DNA of 64,000 nucleotides, taken from Beutenbergia cavernae DSM 12333 (GTDB taxonomy: Bacteria; Actinomycetota; Actinomycetes; Actinomycetales; Beutenbergiaceae). The position numbers were made by a program, and so were the translations under genes. The stretch is taken from contig NC_012669.1 in NCBI RefSeq assembly GCF_000023105.1, forward strand, positions 372,001 to 436,000, written 5' to 3'. Under the pieces are notes generated by a model. The model searched no databases. It was not told the origin of the DNA and saw only the letters and a program-made list of their open reading frames with translations. Below, in pieces: positions 9,742 to 19,700 of this stretch. Each line of letters begins with the position of its first letter. The stretch's first letter is position 1.

Positions 9742-11925
9742 TCAGGCCGGGAGCTCGGGGAAGATCGTGGTTCCGGTCTCCGTGGTGGGGCCGACCACCT
9801 TGCGGGTGCCGTCCATGAGGAAGAACGTGATCGTCGACGTGAAGTCCGTCTTCGCCGGGTCCTTGAGCGGGATCGTCCACACCGGGGGCGTCGCGGCCGG
9901 GGCGTCGAACGTGAAGTCCTTGCGCTCCCGGACGGCGTTCGTCTCGTCCAGATAGGCGAGGGCGACCAGCACCACCTTGACCTTCGTCCAGTCGACGAGG
10001 TTCGTCATGATCGTCACGTCGAGCTTGTCCGCGACGATCTCGCCGACGGCGATGATGCTGTCCGTCGTCGTCGTCGGGCCGAACGGCTCTGTGGTCCCGT
10101 CCTTGCGGCTGATGAAGCCCGAGTACGTGACCGAGCCCGCGGTGTCGTCGAACACCGGGAACGCCCACTCGAGGAACGGCATGTCCGCCGAGAGCACAGC
10201 CGTCTTCTTCTGCGTGTAGTCGTTCCCCGGGTCCGTGTAGGTGGCGTCGATCGTGACGCTGGCGATCTCGTTCGCCAGGTCGCCGAGCGCCCGGAACGTG
10301 ATGGTCCGCGGCGCGCCGAACGGGTCCCGCACGCTCAACGTCGTCTGCCCGACGTCGATCGTCCCGGGCGTGCCGGTGACGTCGCGGCCGTCGTCGAGCG
10401 AGTAGGTGACCTTGTACGTCACGGGCGTCGTGCGCGCCTCCTTGATGACCTCCCGCACCTGCGCGTTCGGGGCCTCGGCGGTGAGGTTCAGCGTCTTCAC
10501 CACCGGCGTCGCGCCGTCGTACCGGAGCTCCACGGACGTGCGTGGGACGCGGGCGAAGTCGATGCCGTCCGCGGCGATGTCGACGGAGAGCACGCCGAGG
10601 TCGTCGACGTTGATGACGACCTCGTCGCCCGACTCCGTGAACTCCTCGGACGTGAACGAGAACGCGCTGTTCTCGTAGTTCACCGTGTAGGTGTACGTGA
10701 CGTCCCGCTTGCCGTCGTGCACGAGGGACTCGAACTCCCAGACGTCGTCGGCCGAGGTGAACGTCTCGCTGTCCGTCTTCGGCTGCGGCCCGAACGGGTA
10801 CGTCATCGACACGGCGACCGTATGGATGGGCAGGTTCTCGAACGGCGCGTTCACCCGCACGTTGACGCGCTTGTCCTTGAAGAACTCGTCCGCCGAGATC
10901 TTCGTGTAGTAGTCCTCCCACTTCAGGGCGTTGCCCTCGGCGTCCTTGAGCGTCGTGATGCTCGGGAGCTGGCCCTGCGGGTGCTTGGAGATGAGCGTCG
11001 CCTTGGACTCCGTGAGGTCGACGCGCACGTTCGCGATCTGCGTGCTCGAGATCGTCCGCTGGATGTTCTCGAAGTCCTGCTCGTCGTACAGGCTCTTGAC
11101 GTTCGGGTCGACCTCGGCGGCCGCCGTCAGGAGGTTCCGCTCGACCTGCTCGGCGAGCATGCTCTGGATCGCCGTGCGGATCTCGGACTGGATCTTCGCG
11201 TTCTCCTCCGCCGTGAGGTTCGGGTTGTCGACGAAATCGCCCCCGATCGTCTGGACCTCGCTGTTGTAGCGGCTGGACTCCACGACCTCCGTGTAGGAGT
11301 CCTCGCTCCAGGTGTTCTCCTCGTAGTCGACACTCTGGAAGAAGCTGTAGAACTTCTCGGCGTGCCACTCGCCCCAGGCGTGCATCTTCGGCAGCCGCCC
11401 GAAGTACTCGAGGTTGTAGATCACCGTGATCGCGGAGTTCGCGCCGGTCGACAGCGTGTTCTTGAAGACGGCGGTGCCGATGTCCGTGAGCTCGAGCGCG
11501 AAGCACGCGACATTCGTGTTGTACAAGGACGGGATCGCGGCGCCGTGCTTCTTCTCGACGAGCGCTCCGCCGTCCTCGAGGAGCAGCGTCACGCTGCCCT
11601 TCGCCCAGTTGATCGGCGCGAGGGTCACCTGCGGGGCCTCGCGGCCGGCGTACTTCCGGGTGACCTCCTCCTGCAGCTTCGCCTTGATCGCGGCTTCCGT
11701 CTCCGCCGGGATCGCCAGGTCGGCGGAGAACACGACGAACCCGCCGAACGTGTCCTCGCCCTCGAGTCGCAGCTGCTCGTACTCGATGAATCGCAGCTGC
11801 AGTCCGCCGTCGGGGGTCCGAGCGAACGCCGGACCGTTGGGGAAGATGTAGAACGTGGAGTCGCTGGTGTCGTCGCCGTGGACGGTGTACCCGTCGACGA
11901 GCCGGATGTCGTCTACCTCGAGCAT
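9742..11925 (-). CDS. Large beta-rich operon protein (paralogue 1)
   Basis: A 727-residue protein and the most diverged of the triad. The N-terminus has DIRLVDGYTVHGDD, YIFPNGPAF and GGFVVFSADLAI, matching the other two in order. NVACFALEL and VIYNLEYFGRLPKM lie near residue 171, and KHPQGQLPS near 315. From about 330 on there are repeated sandwich-like units ending in patterns such as TYKVTYSLDDG and TSTITFFLMDGT, with fewer prolines and more Asp/Thr than its neighbours. It starts with ATG behind a GAAAGG ribosome-binding site and lies 11 bp after the short linker gene. No export signal or catalytic motif is visible. Shared order of motifs supports origin by duplication. Confidence 0.82.
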   Translation of the reverse strand: MLEVDDIRLVDGYTVHGDDTSDSTFYIFPNGPAFARTPDGGLQLRFIEYEQLRLEGEDTFGGFVVFSADLAIPAETEAAIKAKLQEEVTRKYAGREAPQVTLAPINWAKGSVTLLLEDGGALVEKKHGAAIPSLYNTNVACFALELTDIGTAVFKNTLSTGANSAITVIYNLEYFGRLPKMHAWGEWHAEKFYSFFQSVDYEENTWSEDSYTEVVESSRYNSEVQTIGGDFVDNPNLTAEENAKIQSEIRTAIQSMLAEQVERNLLTAAAEVDPNVKSLYDEQDFENIQRTISSTQIANVRVDLTESKATLISKHPQGQLPSITTLKDAEGNALKWEDYYTKISADEFFKDKRVNVRVNAPFENLPIHTVAVSMTYPFGPQPKTDSETFTSADDVWEFESLVHDGKRDVTYTYTVNYENSAFSFTSEEFTESGDEVVINVDDLGVLSVDIAADGIDFARVPRTSVELRYDGATPVVKTLNLTAEAPNAQVREVIKEARTTPVTYKVTYSLDDGRDVTGTPGTIDVGQTTLSVRDPFGAPRTITFRALGDLANEIASVTIDATYTDPGNDYTQKKTAVLSADMPFLEWAFPVFDDTAGSVTYSGFISRKDGTTEPFGPTTTTDSIIAVGEIVADKLDVTIMTNLVDWTKVKVVLVALAYLDETNAVRERKDFTFDAPAATPPVWTIPLKDPAKTDFTSTITFFLMDGTRKVVGPTTETGTTIFPELPA

Positions 11926-11936
11926 GGTGCTGCCTT

Positions 11937-12674
11937 TCAGGTGGTCCGCCAGGCGGCGGCGTCGGTGAGCAGGACGATCGGGCCGGGTTCGGAGGGTGGT
12001 CCGGGAGGCGCGACGTGGGTGTCGTGCCGCTCGGTGGCGACCCGCTCGTGGGTCGTGCCGCCCTCGGGCGAGGCGTCGCCACGGCTGGACGTGGTGGTGG
12101 TGGTGGTCGTCGTCGACGAGAAGGAGGAGGACGACGACGTCGTGGCCTCCCGGGTGGGCGCCGGCGCCTCGGTCAGGGTGTAGCGGGCGGCCAGCTGCCC
12201 GCTCGTGCCGTCGAGCGCGGCGCGTACCGCGGCGACGCGCGCGGGGCTCAGCGGGACGGCGAACGCGGCGGAGTACGGCGGGACGCCGGAGGTGACGCGC
12301 CGCGCGAGGCAGATCCAGCCGCCGTCGCCGTCGCCGACGAGCAGCTCGGCCGGCGCGACGTCGAGGCGGGCGGGCCGCAGCGTCAGCTCCGCCGGCGGCA
12401 CGCCCTCGCGCCGCGCGAGCTCCTTCGCCAGGGCGGCGACGGCGTCGTCGTCAGCGGGCAGGAGGGTCGTGAGGTTGAGGAAGGCGTCGTCGCCGGCGGC
12501 GATGAGCGTGACGCTTGGTCGGCCGCGGGCGTCGCGCGCCACGCCGACGGCGTCCGGCCGGTACGTCCACTCGGTGGGCCCGACGCGGCGCGCGTGCAGG
12601 CCGTGCGCCGTCAGCTGCGGCACCGGCGCGCCGGGCACGCCCGGCGGCCGGGCGCCGGCCGCCCACCCGGTCAC
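11937..12674 (-). CDS. Short operon protein with Ser/Thr-rich linker
   Basis: A 245-residue protein with no recognised family. Residues 1-185 look like a small alpha/beta domain with PTEWTYRPDAVGVARDARG, an FLNLTTLLP segment and GGWICLARRV. A run of Ser then Thr residues (about 185-205) follows, with a hydrophilic tail. The GTG start at 12674 overlaps the stop of the preceding gene by 4 bp (GTGA), which is why I prefer it to the longer upstream reading. It lies between a large putative structural gene and the paralogue triad, and could be an adaptor. That role is a guess from position only. Confidence 0.72.
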   Translation of the reverse strand: MTGWAAGARPPGVPGAPVPQLTAHGLHARRVGPTEWTYRPDAVGVARDARGRPSVTLIAAGDDAFLNLTTLLPADDDAVAALAKELARREGVPPAELTLRPARLDVAPAELLVGDGDGGWICLARRVTSGVPPYSAAFAVPLSPARVAAVRAALDGTSGQLAARYTLTEAPAPTREATTSSSSSFSSTTTTTTTTSSRGDASPEGGTTHERVATERHDTHVAPPGPPSEPGPIVLLTDAAAWRTT

Positions 12675-14437
12675 GGTGTGCCTCCCGGGACCGGCGCGGG
12701 CACGCGCAGCGGGGTGTCCGGGCCGAGCGGCTCCGAGAAGTCCGACTCGCCGGCCCGCCGCCACCGGTAGCCCGGAGTGAACGGCGAGAGCGCGAGGTAG
12801 GACCAGACGGCGCGCGGGCGGTCGGCGGTGAGGGCCACAGCGCCCACCGGCCCGCCGGCCTCGGGCGTGAGCTCGAGCCGCAGCACCCCGTCCGCGCTGC
12901 CGCCGGCGAACGGCCCGTCGGGGCTGACGTCGATCGTCACCTCGTGCCGCCCGGCGCCACCGAACGAGAACGGGTCGAACCGTGTGGGCCCGGACTCCAG
13001 CGGCGGGGTGCTCGCCACGCGTCCGACGGCGTCCCGCGCCTCGGCGTGCAGGGTGGCGCTGCCCGTATCGGGGGCGACGACGAGCGTGGCGCGCGGCGTG
13101 CCGGCGTCGAGCGTCACGCGCGTGCGCTGCATGAGCCCGTTCACCTCGGCCTCGTGCACGACGTCCACGGCCACGGCCTGGGCGCGCAGCGCGTCGTCGA
13201 TCTCGACGGGGAGGAACGCGGCTCCGAAGGCGTCCGGCCCCAGCACCACCGTCTCGCTCGTGACGTCGAGCTCCGGCCCGGGCAGCTCCGGCACGGGGGA
13301 GTCCAGGTACGTGATCGTGCGCACGCGCGCCGCGAGCGGCTCACCGGGTGCCAGGCGCAGTGCGAGCGTCGTGAACGGCGCGGCGGGGTCGAGCACCACG
13401 GTCTCGCGCACCGTCGCGGGGCGCTCGGGCGGGCGCGGCGGCACCGTCACGTCGGCGGCGAGCGCGACGGCGCCCGCCCACGGCGGCCGGATGACGCTGG
13501 CGATGCCCAGCGTGCGATGGCCGGAGTCCAGGGCCGGCGCGACGTGCCGCCGCACCACCCGGGCGCCGACCTCCTCGGCGGTCATCGCGCGCAGCGGCCC
13601 CCACGGGTCGGTCGCGAGGGCGAGGTGGCGCGGGGCGACGACGACGTCGTCCAGCTCCCAGTGCATGTGGTCGGGGGCCTCAGCCGCCAGGAGCACGCAG
13701 GCCTCACCGTCGTCGTCGAGGATGCCGGAGCCCAGCTCGGCCGTGACGCGGTCGGCGAGGGCCGCGGCGAGGCGCGCGCGACCGGCGTCGTCCTCCGCCG
13801 CCGCGCCGCTGACGACCACGCCCAGGGCAGCGGGTGCCCGGACGAGCGCCTCGAGGAGGTCGCGGACGCGCACGGGGTCGCCGCCGAGCCCGGCGCGCAG
13901 GCGGGCGACGTCGACGTCCGCGACGCCGGGCCACCTCGCGGCGGCCCCGCGCACGGTGACGAGGGCCCGTGCCTCGACGAGGGCGATGCCGCGGTGCAGC
14001 GCCTCGACCACGAGGTCCGCAGCGACGCCGTCGAGGCTGACGCTCGCCGTGAGGCCCGCGACGCCGGCGCCGTCGAGCGGGAGGTCCGGCAGCTCGTCCG
14101 TCCCGGCGAGGTCGGGCGCCACGAGCCGCAGCAGCCCGCCCGCCGCCGGCAGCGGCTCCACCCGCATCGCCTCGTCCTGCCCGAACAGCGCGAGCCGGGT
14201 CTCGGGCAGGTCGAACCGCGTCTCGAGCCGCAGCTGCAGGAACCCGGTGGTGACGAGGCCCGGGGACCGGTCCTGCGCGACGACGTCGAGGGTCACCGCC
14301 GGGGTGTCGCCCTCGGGCGCCGCCTCAAGCCTCAGCGGCGGGGCGAACGCGAGCCCGGGCCGCTCGTGCGCGGCGAACGCCGTCCGGCCCGCCACCGCGA
14401 ACGGGGCGTCCCAGTCGGGGAGCGCGTCGGCAGGCAC
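12671..14437 (-). CDS. Uncharacterised beta-rich operon protein
   Basis: A 588-residue protein, Ala/Asp/Val-rich, without signal peptide, membrane helix or known enzymatic motif. Many short strand patterns are visible, such as VTLDVVAQDRSPG, LQLRLETRFDLPE, RVTLDAGTPRATLVV and RHEVTIDVSPDG. The end (AVWSYLALSPFTPGYRWR) resembles the ends of the sandwich repeats in the neighbouring paralogues. The GTG start at 14437 is one base after the previous gene's stop, and the 3' end overlaps the next gene by 4 bp, so it is embedded in the operon. I do not recognise the family. Confidence 0.75.
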   Translation of the reverse strand: MPADALPDWDAPFAVAGRTAFAAHERPGLAFAPPLRLEAAPEGDTPAVTLDVVAQDRSPGLVTTGFLQLRLETRFDLPETRLALFGQDEAMRVEPLPAAGGLLRLVAPDLAGTDELPDLPLDGAGVAGLTASVSLDGVAADLVVEALHRGIALVEARALVTVRGAAARWPGVADVDVARLRAGLGGDPVRVRDLLEALVRAPAALGVVVSGAAAEDDAGRARLAAALADRVTAELGSGILDDDGEACVLLAAEAPDHMHWELDDVVVAPRHLALATDPWGPLRAMTAEEVGARVVRRHVAPALDSGHRTLGIASVIRPPWAGAVALAADVTVPPRPPERPATVRETVVLDPAAPFTTLALRLAPGEPLAARVRTITYLDSPVPELPGPELDVTSETVVLGPDAFGAAFLPVEIDDALRAQAVAVDVVHEAEVNGLMQRTRVTLDAGTPRATLVVAPDTGSATLHAEARDAVGRVASTPPLESGPTRFDPFSFGGAGRHEVTIDVSPDGPFAGGSADGVLRLELTPEAGGPVGAVALTADRPRAVWSYLALSPFTPGYRWRRAGESDFSEPLGPDTPLRVPAPVPGGTP

Positions 14438-14438
14438 G

Positions 14439-16760
14439 TCAGGTCACCGGGACCACGAGCAGGGACCGGTCGGTCGTGCGCCAGTCGGCGTCCTCGACGG
14501 TCTCGCCGGACGCCGTCACCAGCGTCTGGCGGTAGCGGAACTCGCCGCCGCCGTCCCGCCCGAGGAGGACGTCGACGAGCGGCACCGGGACCTTGCCCTT
14601 CGCCGACGGCGTCGCAGCATCCACGACGACCGGCGCGGGTCCGCCGTCGAGCTCGACGATGACCGTCTCGACAGGTCGCGCCGTATCGGCGGCCAGCTTG
14701 GCGGCGGTCGTGAGCACCGTGACCTCCCGGTTCACCGACTGTGCGATGCGCCGGTCGAGGGTGAGCGCGAGGATGGCCGCCGGGTCCGGCAGCGCCTCGA
14801 CGCCGCTCGTGTCGAAGCCGACCTCGATGTCCCCCTCGCCACCGAGCTGGGCGGACGGCGTCACCGTGCAGGAGATCTCGCCGTCGGGCGCGAGCTCGAC
14901 GGGCAGGTGCAGCCCGGCGATCTCCCCGGCGACCACCGCTGTCCCACGACTCACGGACGCCGTCAGCGACGAGATGCGGACCGGGCTCTCGCTCGCGTTG
15001 CGGAGCGCGACGTCGGCCGTGCCCTCGGCATCCACGGTGACGGCGCTCGCGAGCACGTCGCCGACGGTCGTCGCGAACCGCAGGTCCACGGGGATCAGGT
15101 CCTCGGCGGCCAGGCCCGTCGCCACGCTCACCGTCCCGCGCAGGACCGTTGAGACGTCGCCGACGGCGGCGAGGGCGGCGTACACGTCCTGGAACTCGGC
15201 GAACGGGAACGACTCCGCGAAGAGGAAGCCGTTGACGACGTCGACCGACTCACCCTGGGCGTCAGCATCGTCCGTGCCCTCGGGCAGGCCGAGCGTGAGC
15301 GTCGCGCTCGCGCGCAGCGGCCGCAGCTCCACCGCCGGCCGGACGCCGTCACGCTCCGGGACGTTCGCGGCGAGCGCCTCGGCGGCCGCGGCGAGCCGGC
15401 TCAGCTCGGTGACCGGAGTGATCTGGCACGTGAGAGTGACGCTGGCCTCTGACTCCTCGGCGCCCTGGTCGACTCGGAACGCCAGCGCCGGTCGCAGCGG
15501 CGCCGTCGTCGTGCGGGCCAACCGGAACGCGTCAGGAAGGTGGTAGAAGACGTGCGGGACGGCGACCTCGCGCAGGTACGGATGACGGCGGCCGTCGTGC
15601 TCCAGCAGCAGTCGCTCGTACGAGGGTGCGGACCCGCCGGATCCGGTGCCCGGGTAGACGTACGGGTGCACGGCAGGGTCGAACCGCAGGTCGACGGTGC
15701 ACTGGAGCGACGGCGTCGCGGAGGAGTACTGCTGCTCCGCCGGCGGCACCACGACCGGCGGTTCGGGGACGGTCGGGGACGGTTCGGGCACGTCGACGGG
15801 GATGCGAGGGATGCGGGGGATGCGTGGCGTCCGGTGGTCCCGCACGATGGGCCCGGTGCGGTGGTCGCGGACCACTGCTCGATCGAGGCCGACGAGGCGA
15901 CCTCGCGCCGCCAGCGCGAACCCCGCGGTCGGCTCGTCCGCCGCCACCGCCATCAACCCCGTCAGTCGCGACCCGACGACCAGGCGTGCCGAGCCGGCGA
16001 CGTCGGCCCCGAACGTCTCGATGATCGGGTCGGGATCGGGCTCCAGGACCGGGATCGGATCCGGTTCGACGCGCTCGATCACCGGCACCTCGACGGGTTC
16101 CACCACCGGTCCCTCGACGGGCTCCAGGATGCTCATCCGCAGCTGTGGCACCGCGGCCTCGGCCACCCACTCCAGCGGCACGAGCCGCACGGGCGCACTC
16201 CCCGCGGGCACCGCGAGCGGGGCTGCCCGTGTGACGGTCAGCCGCGCGCCCTGCTCCGAGCGGAACGCCCACAGCACGGCGTCGCGCTCGGCGAGCGTCA
16301 GGGAGAACTCGACGGCGAGCCCGCCCTCGACCTCGCTCGTCGCCGAGGCGACGACCTCCGCCAGGATCGGGCTGCCGTACGTCAGCCAGGCGGTGAGGGT
16401 GCCGGGGAGGACGACGGCGGTGCGGGCCGCGTCGCCGAGCTCCGGAGCCGGGAACGCGTCGAGCACGAGACGCAGGACGAATCGACCGGTCGGCCCAGGT
16501 TCGACGTGGATGTCGTACCGGTCCCCGGCGCTCCGCAGCCGGTACCGCGGGATGTAGTAGGAGGTTGCGCCGTCCGGCGAGGACAGCAGCATGGTGTCGA
16601 GGACGAGCGTGTCGGGCGCGATCGGATGTGCGCTGGCCGAGCGCGGGAACGTGGCTGGCGCGACGATCCGGTCGGGGTCGAGCAGCACGTGGCGGGAGCC
16701 GAGCAGGCGCGGCGAGAGCGCCGTCAGCGCTCCGGCCCGGAACGAGAAGTCGGTGGGCAT
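14439..16760 (-). CDS. Uncharacterised operon protein with Pro-rich linkers
   Basis: A 773-residue protein. An N-terminal beta-rich domain (about 1-205) is followed by a Glu/Pro/Val linker (EPVEGPVVEPVEVPVIE, about 210-247). A second linker of HRT and PRIP repeats (about 293-340) comes next, and then a C-terminal part of sandwich-like modules with VTLTCQITP, SCTVTPSAQLGGEGDIEVGF and FRYRQTLVTASGETV. The last pattern is similar to the repeat endings in the paralogue triad. No enzyme, export or membrane signal is seen. It starts with ATG 11 bp after the 1,624-residue gene. The modular, linker-joined design fits a structural component, but function is unknown. Confidence 0.77.
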   Translation of the reverse strand: MPTDFSFRAGALTALSPRLLGSRHVLLDPDRIVAPATFPRSASAHPIAPDTLVLDTMLLSSPDGATSYYIPRYRLRSAGDRYDIHVEPGPTGRFVLRLVLDAFPAPELGDAARTAVVLPGTLTAWLTYGSPILAEVVASATSEVEGGLAVEFSLTLAERDAVLWAFRSEQGARLTVTRAAPLAVPAGSAPVRLVPLEWVAEAAVPQLRMSILEPVEGPVVEPVEVPVIERVEPDPIPVLEPDPDPIIETFGADVAGSARLVVGSRLTGLMAVAADEPTAGFALAARGRLVGLDRAVVRDHRTGPIVRDHRTPRIPRIPRIPVDVPEPSPTVPEPPVVVPPAEQQYSSATPSLQCTVDLRFDPAVHPYVYPGTGSGGSAPSYERLLLEHDGRRHPYLREVAVPHVFYHLPDAFRLARTTTAPLRPALAFRVDQGAEESEASVTLTCQITPVTELSRLAAAAEALAANVPERDGVRPAVELRPLRASATLTLGLPEGTDDADAQGESVDVVNGFLFAESFPFAEFQDVYAALAAVGDVSTVLRGTVSVATGLAAEDLIPVDLRFATTVGDVLASAVTVDAEGTADVALRNASESPVRISSLTASVSRGTAVVAGEIAGLHLPVELAPDGEISCTVTPSAQLGGEGDIEVGFDTSGVEALPDPAAILALTLDRRIAQSVNREVTVLTTAAKLAADTARPVETVIVELDGGPAPVVVDAATPSAKGKVPVPLVDVLLGRDGGGEFRYRQTLVTASGETVEDADWRTTDRSLLVVPVT

Positions 16761-16771
16761 GGGTCAGCCCC

Positions 16772-19700
16772 TCACAGAGCGATCGTGTCGGCGTAGACGA
16801 GGCGCGTGACGCGGGTCGTCGCACCGCGCACGTTCGGGGAGTCCGGGGCGTCGGCGTCGAGCAGCTCGTGCTCCTCGACCAGCACGCGCCAGTGCTCCGA
16901 GGCGCCCGGCGTGCGCAGCGCGACGTCGAACGGGACGCCGTCGGGCCGTTCGTCAGGCGCCGGAAGGGCGAGCTCGCCGCTCCAGGTCGCGAGGAAGTTC
17001 GTCTCGTCGCCGATGCCCACCAGCGGCAGGCGGCGGCTCGCGACGTCGACCCACTGCAGGTCTGTCCCGCCGGTGGCGCGGGCCTGGAGCGTGAGCCGCA
17101 CGGTGCGCGTGCGGCGCACGAGGGCGTCGATCGCGCTCACGGACTCCTCGGGTTCCTCGCGCTCGTCGTCGTCCCCGCGCTCGAGTCCCCGCAGCAGCGC
17201 GATCACGCCGGTGAGCGTGAGGCGTACCCGGTCGGCGTCCGGCCGGCTCACCGTCGCGGTGCGCGTGGGCAGCGGTTGGATCCACTCGACGAGGTCGACG
17301 GCGGAGAGCTCGCACCGGGCGATTGAGTGCGGCTGGTAGCGGGCGACGGCGAGACGCACGAACGGCCACAGGGTGGAGGTGGCGTCGAGGGCCACGTCCA
17401 CGTACCACTGGCCGCGCCCGGGGTGGAACACGGGGACGTACCCGCACACGGTGACCGCGGGTCCGGCGTCCTCGCCCGGCAGCGGCACCGCCGGTGCCAC
17501 GGTGAGGGGCCGGGCGACGTCGGGGCCGCCGGGGGAGGACCCGTACGCGGCGAGCAGCAGCTGCTCGCCGGTGAGCAGCGGGGGCCGGGACATGCCGGGC
17601 ACCTGCGCCCCGGCGAGCACCGGGTCGCGCCCCCACGCGCTCACCACGCCGGACGGGTTCTTCTCCGTGCCGAGCAGGACGCCGAGCAGCTCGCCGTCGC
17701 CCGAGGAGAACCAGGGGCGGCGCAGCCAGATCCGCACGCCGGAGCGTCGGACGCGCCGCAGCGCGAACGGCTGGTCCGGTTCCGTGGTGGTCTCCCAGCG
17801 CAGCAGCGGGACGGCGCCGGCGAGGTGCGCGGCGGCCGGCCGGGCCGTGGACGGGATGACCAGCTCGACGCTCTCGCCGGCGAGCGCGGGGTCGTCGTCG
17901 GCCGGGACGTCGGCGGCGGCGAAGAACTCGCGGTACCGGGTGGTCCCGGTCGGCGTGTAGGTCACGCGGCGGTGGTGGGTGTCGGTGAACGTGTGGATGG
18001 CCCGGTGCAGCTGGACGCCGGCGGCCGCGAGCGGGCCGAGCTCGTCGTCCGCCGGGTCCGGCGCCCAGTCGACGGTCGACAGGACGCCGAGCCGTTCGGC
18101 GCCGCCCACCGGGGAGTTGACGACGACGTCGTCCCGCGCCACCTCGGCCGGCGCCGCGATCGCCACGTCGTCGACCTGCTCCGTCCAGCGGGCCTTCACG
18201 AGCAACCGGTCCGTGCTGGCCCCGTGCACGTCGACGAGCCCGACGAGCGGAGCCACCGTGATCCCCGGCGTCCGGGCTCCGCACCGCAGCACACGGAGCT
18301 CGGGCGGGCGGGCCGGCGTCGGGATCGCGTGCACGAGGCGCACGTCGACGCTGGGGGTGAGCCACCAGGTCCAGCCGGACACGGCGGCCTGGCGGAGCAG
18401 GTCGGCCGCCGCGAGGACCGCCGGCTCCGCGCTGGAGCGGTCGATCCCGCTGACCGGGTGGGAGCGCCACAGGCCGAGCTTCTCCAGGTCGTCGGTGCGC
18501 AGCGACGACGAGACGGCGACCCGCACCTGCTCGCCTGGCGGCAGGCTCACGTGGATGGCCCGCCCCTCGAGGCGCGCCCCGAGCTCGCCGCCACCGGCCA
18601 GCACCAGGCGCAGCGGTTCGACGGTGGGCCACGTCCCGGGGAACGGGATGACGACGGCCTGCAGCACCCGCGCATCGGGCAGCAGGTGCGGGTCACCGGC
18701 GTCGTAGAACACGAGCGCGACGCCGGCCGCGAACACGTCCGGCAGGTACGGCAGCCGGAGCTCGTCGACGTCGTGCACCACGTACTGCCCCTCGCCGAGC
18801 GGGGTGCCGCGCCCCGCGCCCTCCAGGTCGGCGAGCGTGACGGCGGTGTCCGGGTCGGCGTCCGGGCGGGCGTGCAGCGCGATGTCCGGCTGCTCCAGCT
18901 CGGCGCCCGGGTTCGCCGGGTCGGGCACGAACCGGTCGGTGAGCGTGCCGCGTTCCACGAGCGCCCAGCCGTACGCCGCCCTCTGCACGGCCGGGTCGGT
19001 GCTGCCGATCGCGGCGTCGAACGCGCTGCTCGTCTCGGCCTCGAGCTGGTGCGTCTTCGGCGGCACCACGTGCCGCTCGCTCGTGGCGGCGGCGTCGGGC
19101 GACGACGGCGGAAGGCCGGTCCGGACGACCAGTCGCGAGAGCTGTTCTCCGGTCGTGAGCGGCGCGCGCGCCACGAGCGCCGGGGCGCCGACCGGCTCCC
19201 ACCGCAGATACGGCCGCGGCGTGGTGACGACCGGCCGGGGTCGGGGGAGCGGCCGGCCCGGGATCGGGAGTCCGGGCCGCCGCAGCACGTCGCCGAGGCC
19301 GGCGAGCGCCTCCGGGTCGATCCCCAGCTGCGGCCGGGTGCGCCAGACCTCGGCGTGCTCGGCGATCCGGCGCGACGCCGCGGCGACGCTGCGATGCAGC
19401 CCGGCGACGGTGGGCGCGACGCCGGGGGGCAGGCCCGCCGCACCACCCGCACCGCCGGCAGCCCGGCTGGCGGGGTCGGCGCCTCGGACGGCGTCCGCGA
19501 CCCGCTGGGCCACGAACGCGTCGATGCGCGGCTCCCCCGTGCGCACGGCCCGCGGCAGCGTGTACGGGCGGGCGGACGACGCGCCGCCCGTGGCGCCCCT
19601 CCGTCCGCGGCGACCGGTACGCGACCGGCGCGCCCCGCCGTCATCGCCGGGCGTGACGCCGCCCAGCCATGCGGCGTCGTCGTCCGCGTCCCTCGGCAAC

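Noticed and set aside
9713-12082. Upstream extension of the 759-residue gene on the same frame
   Set aside because: The extension overlaps the whole 727-residue paralogue in another frame, and the paralogous start motif with ribosome-binding site is at 9712.
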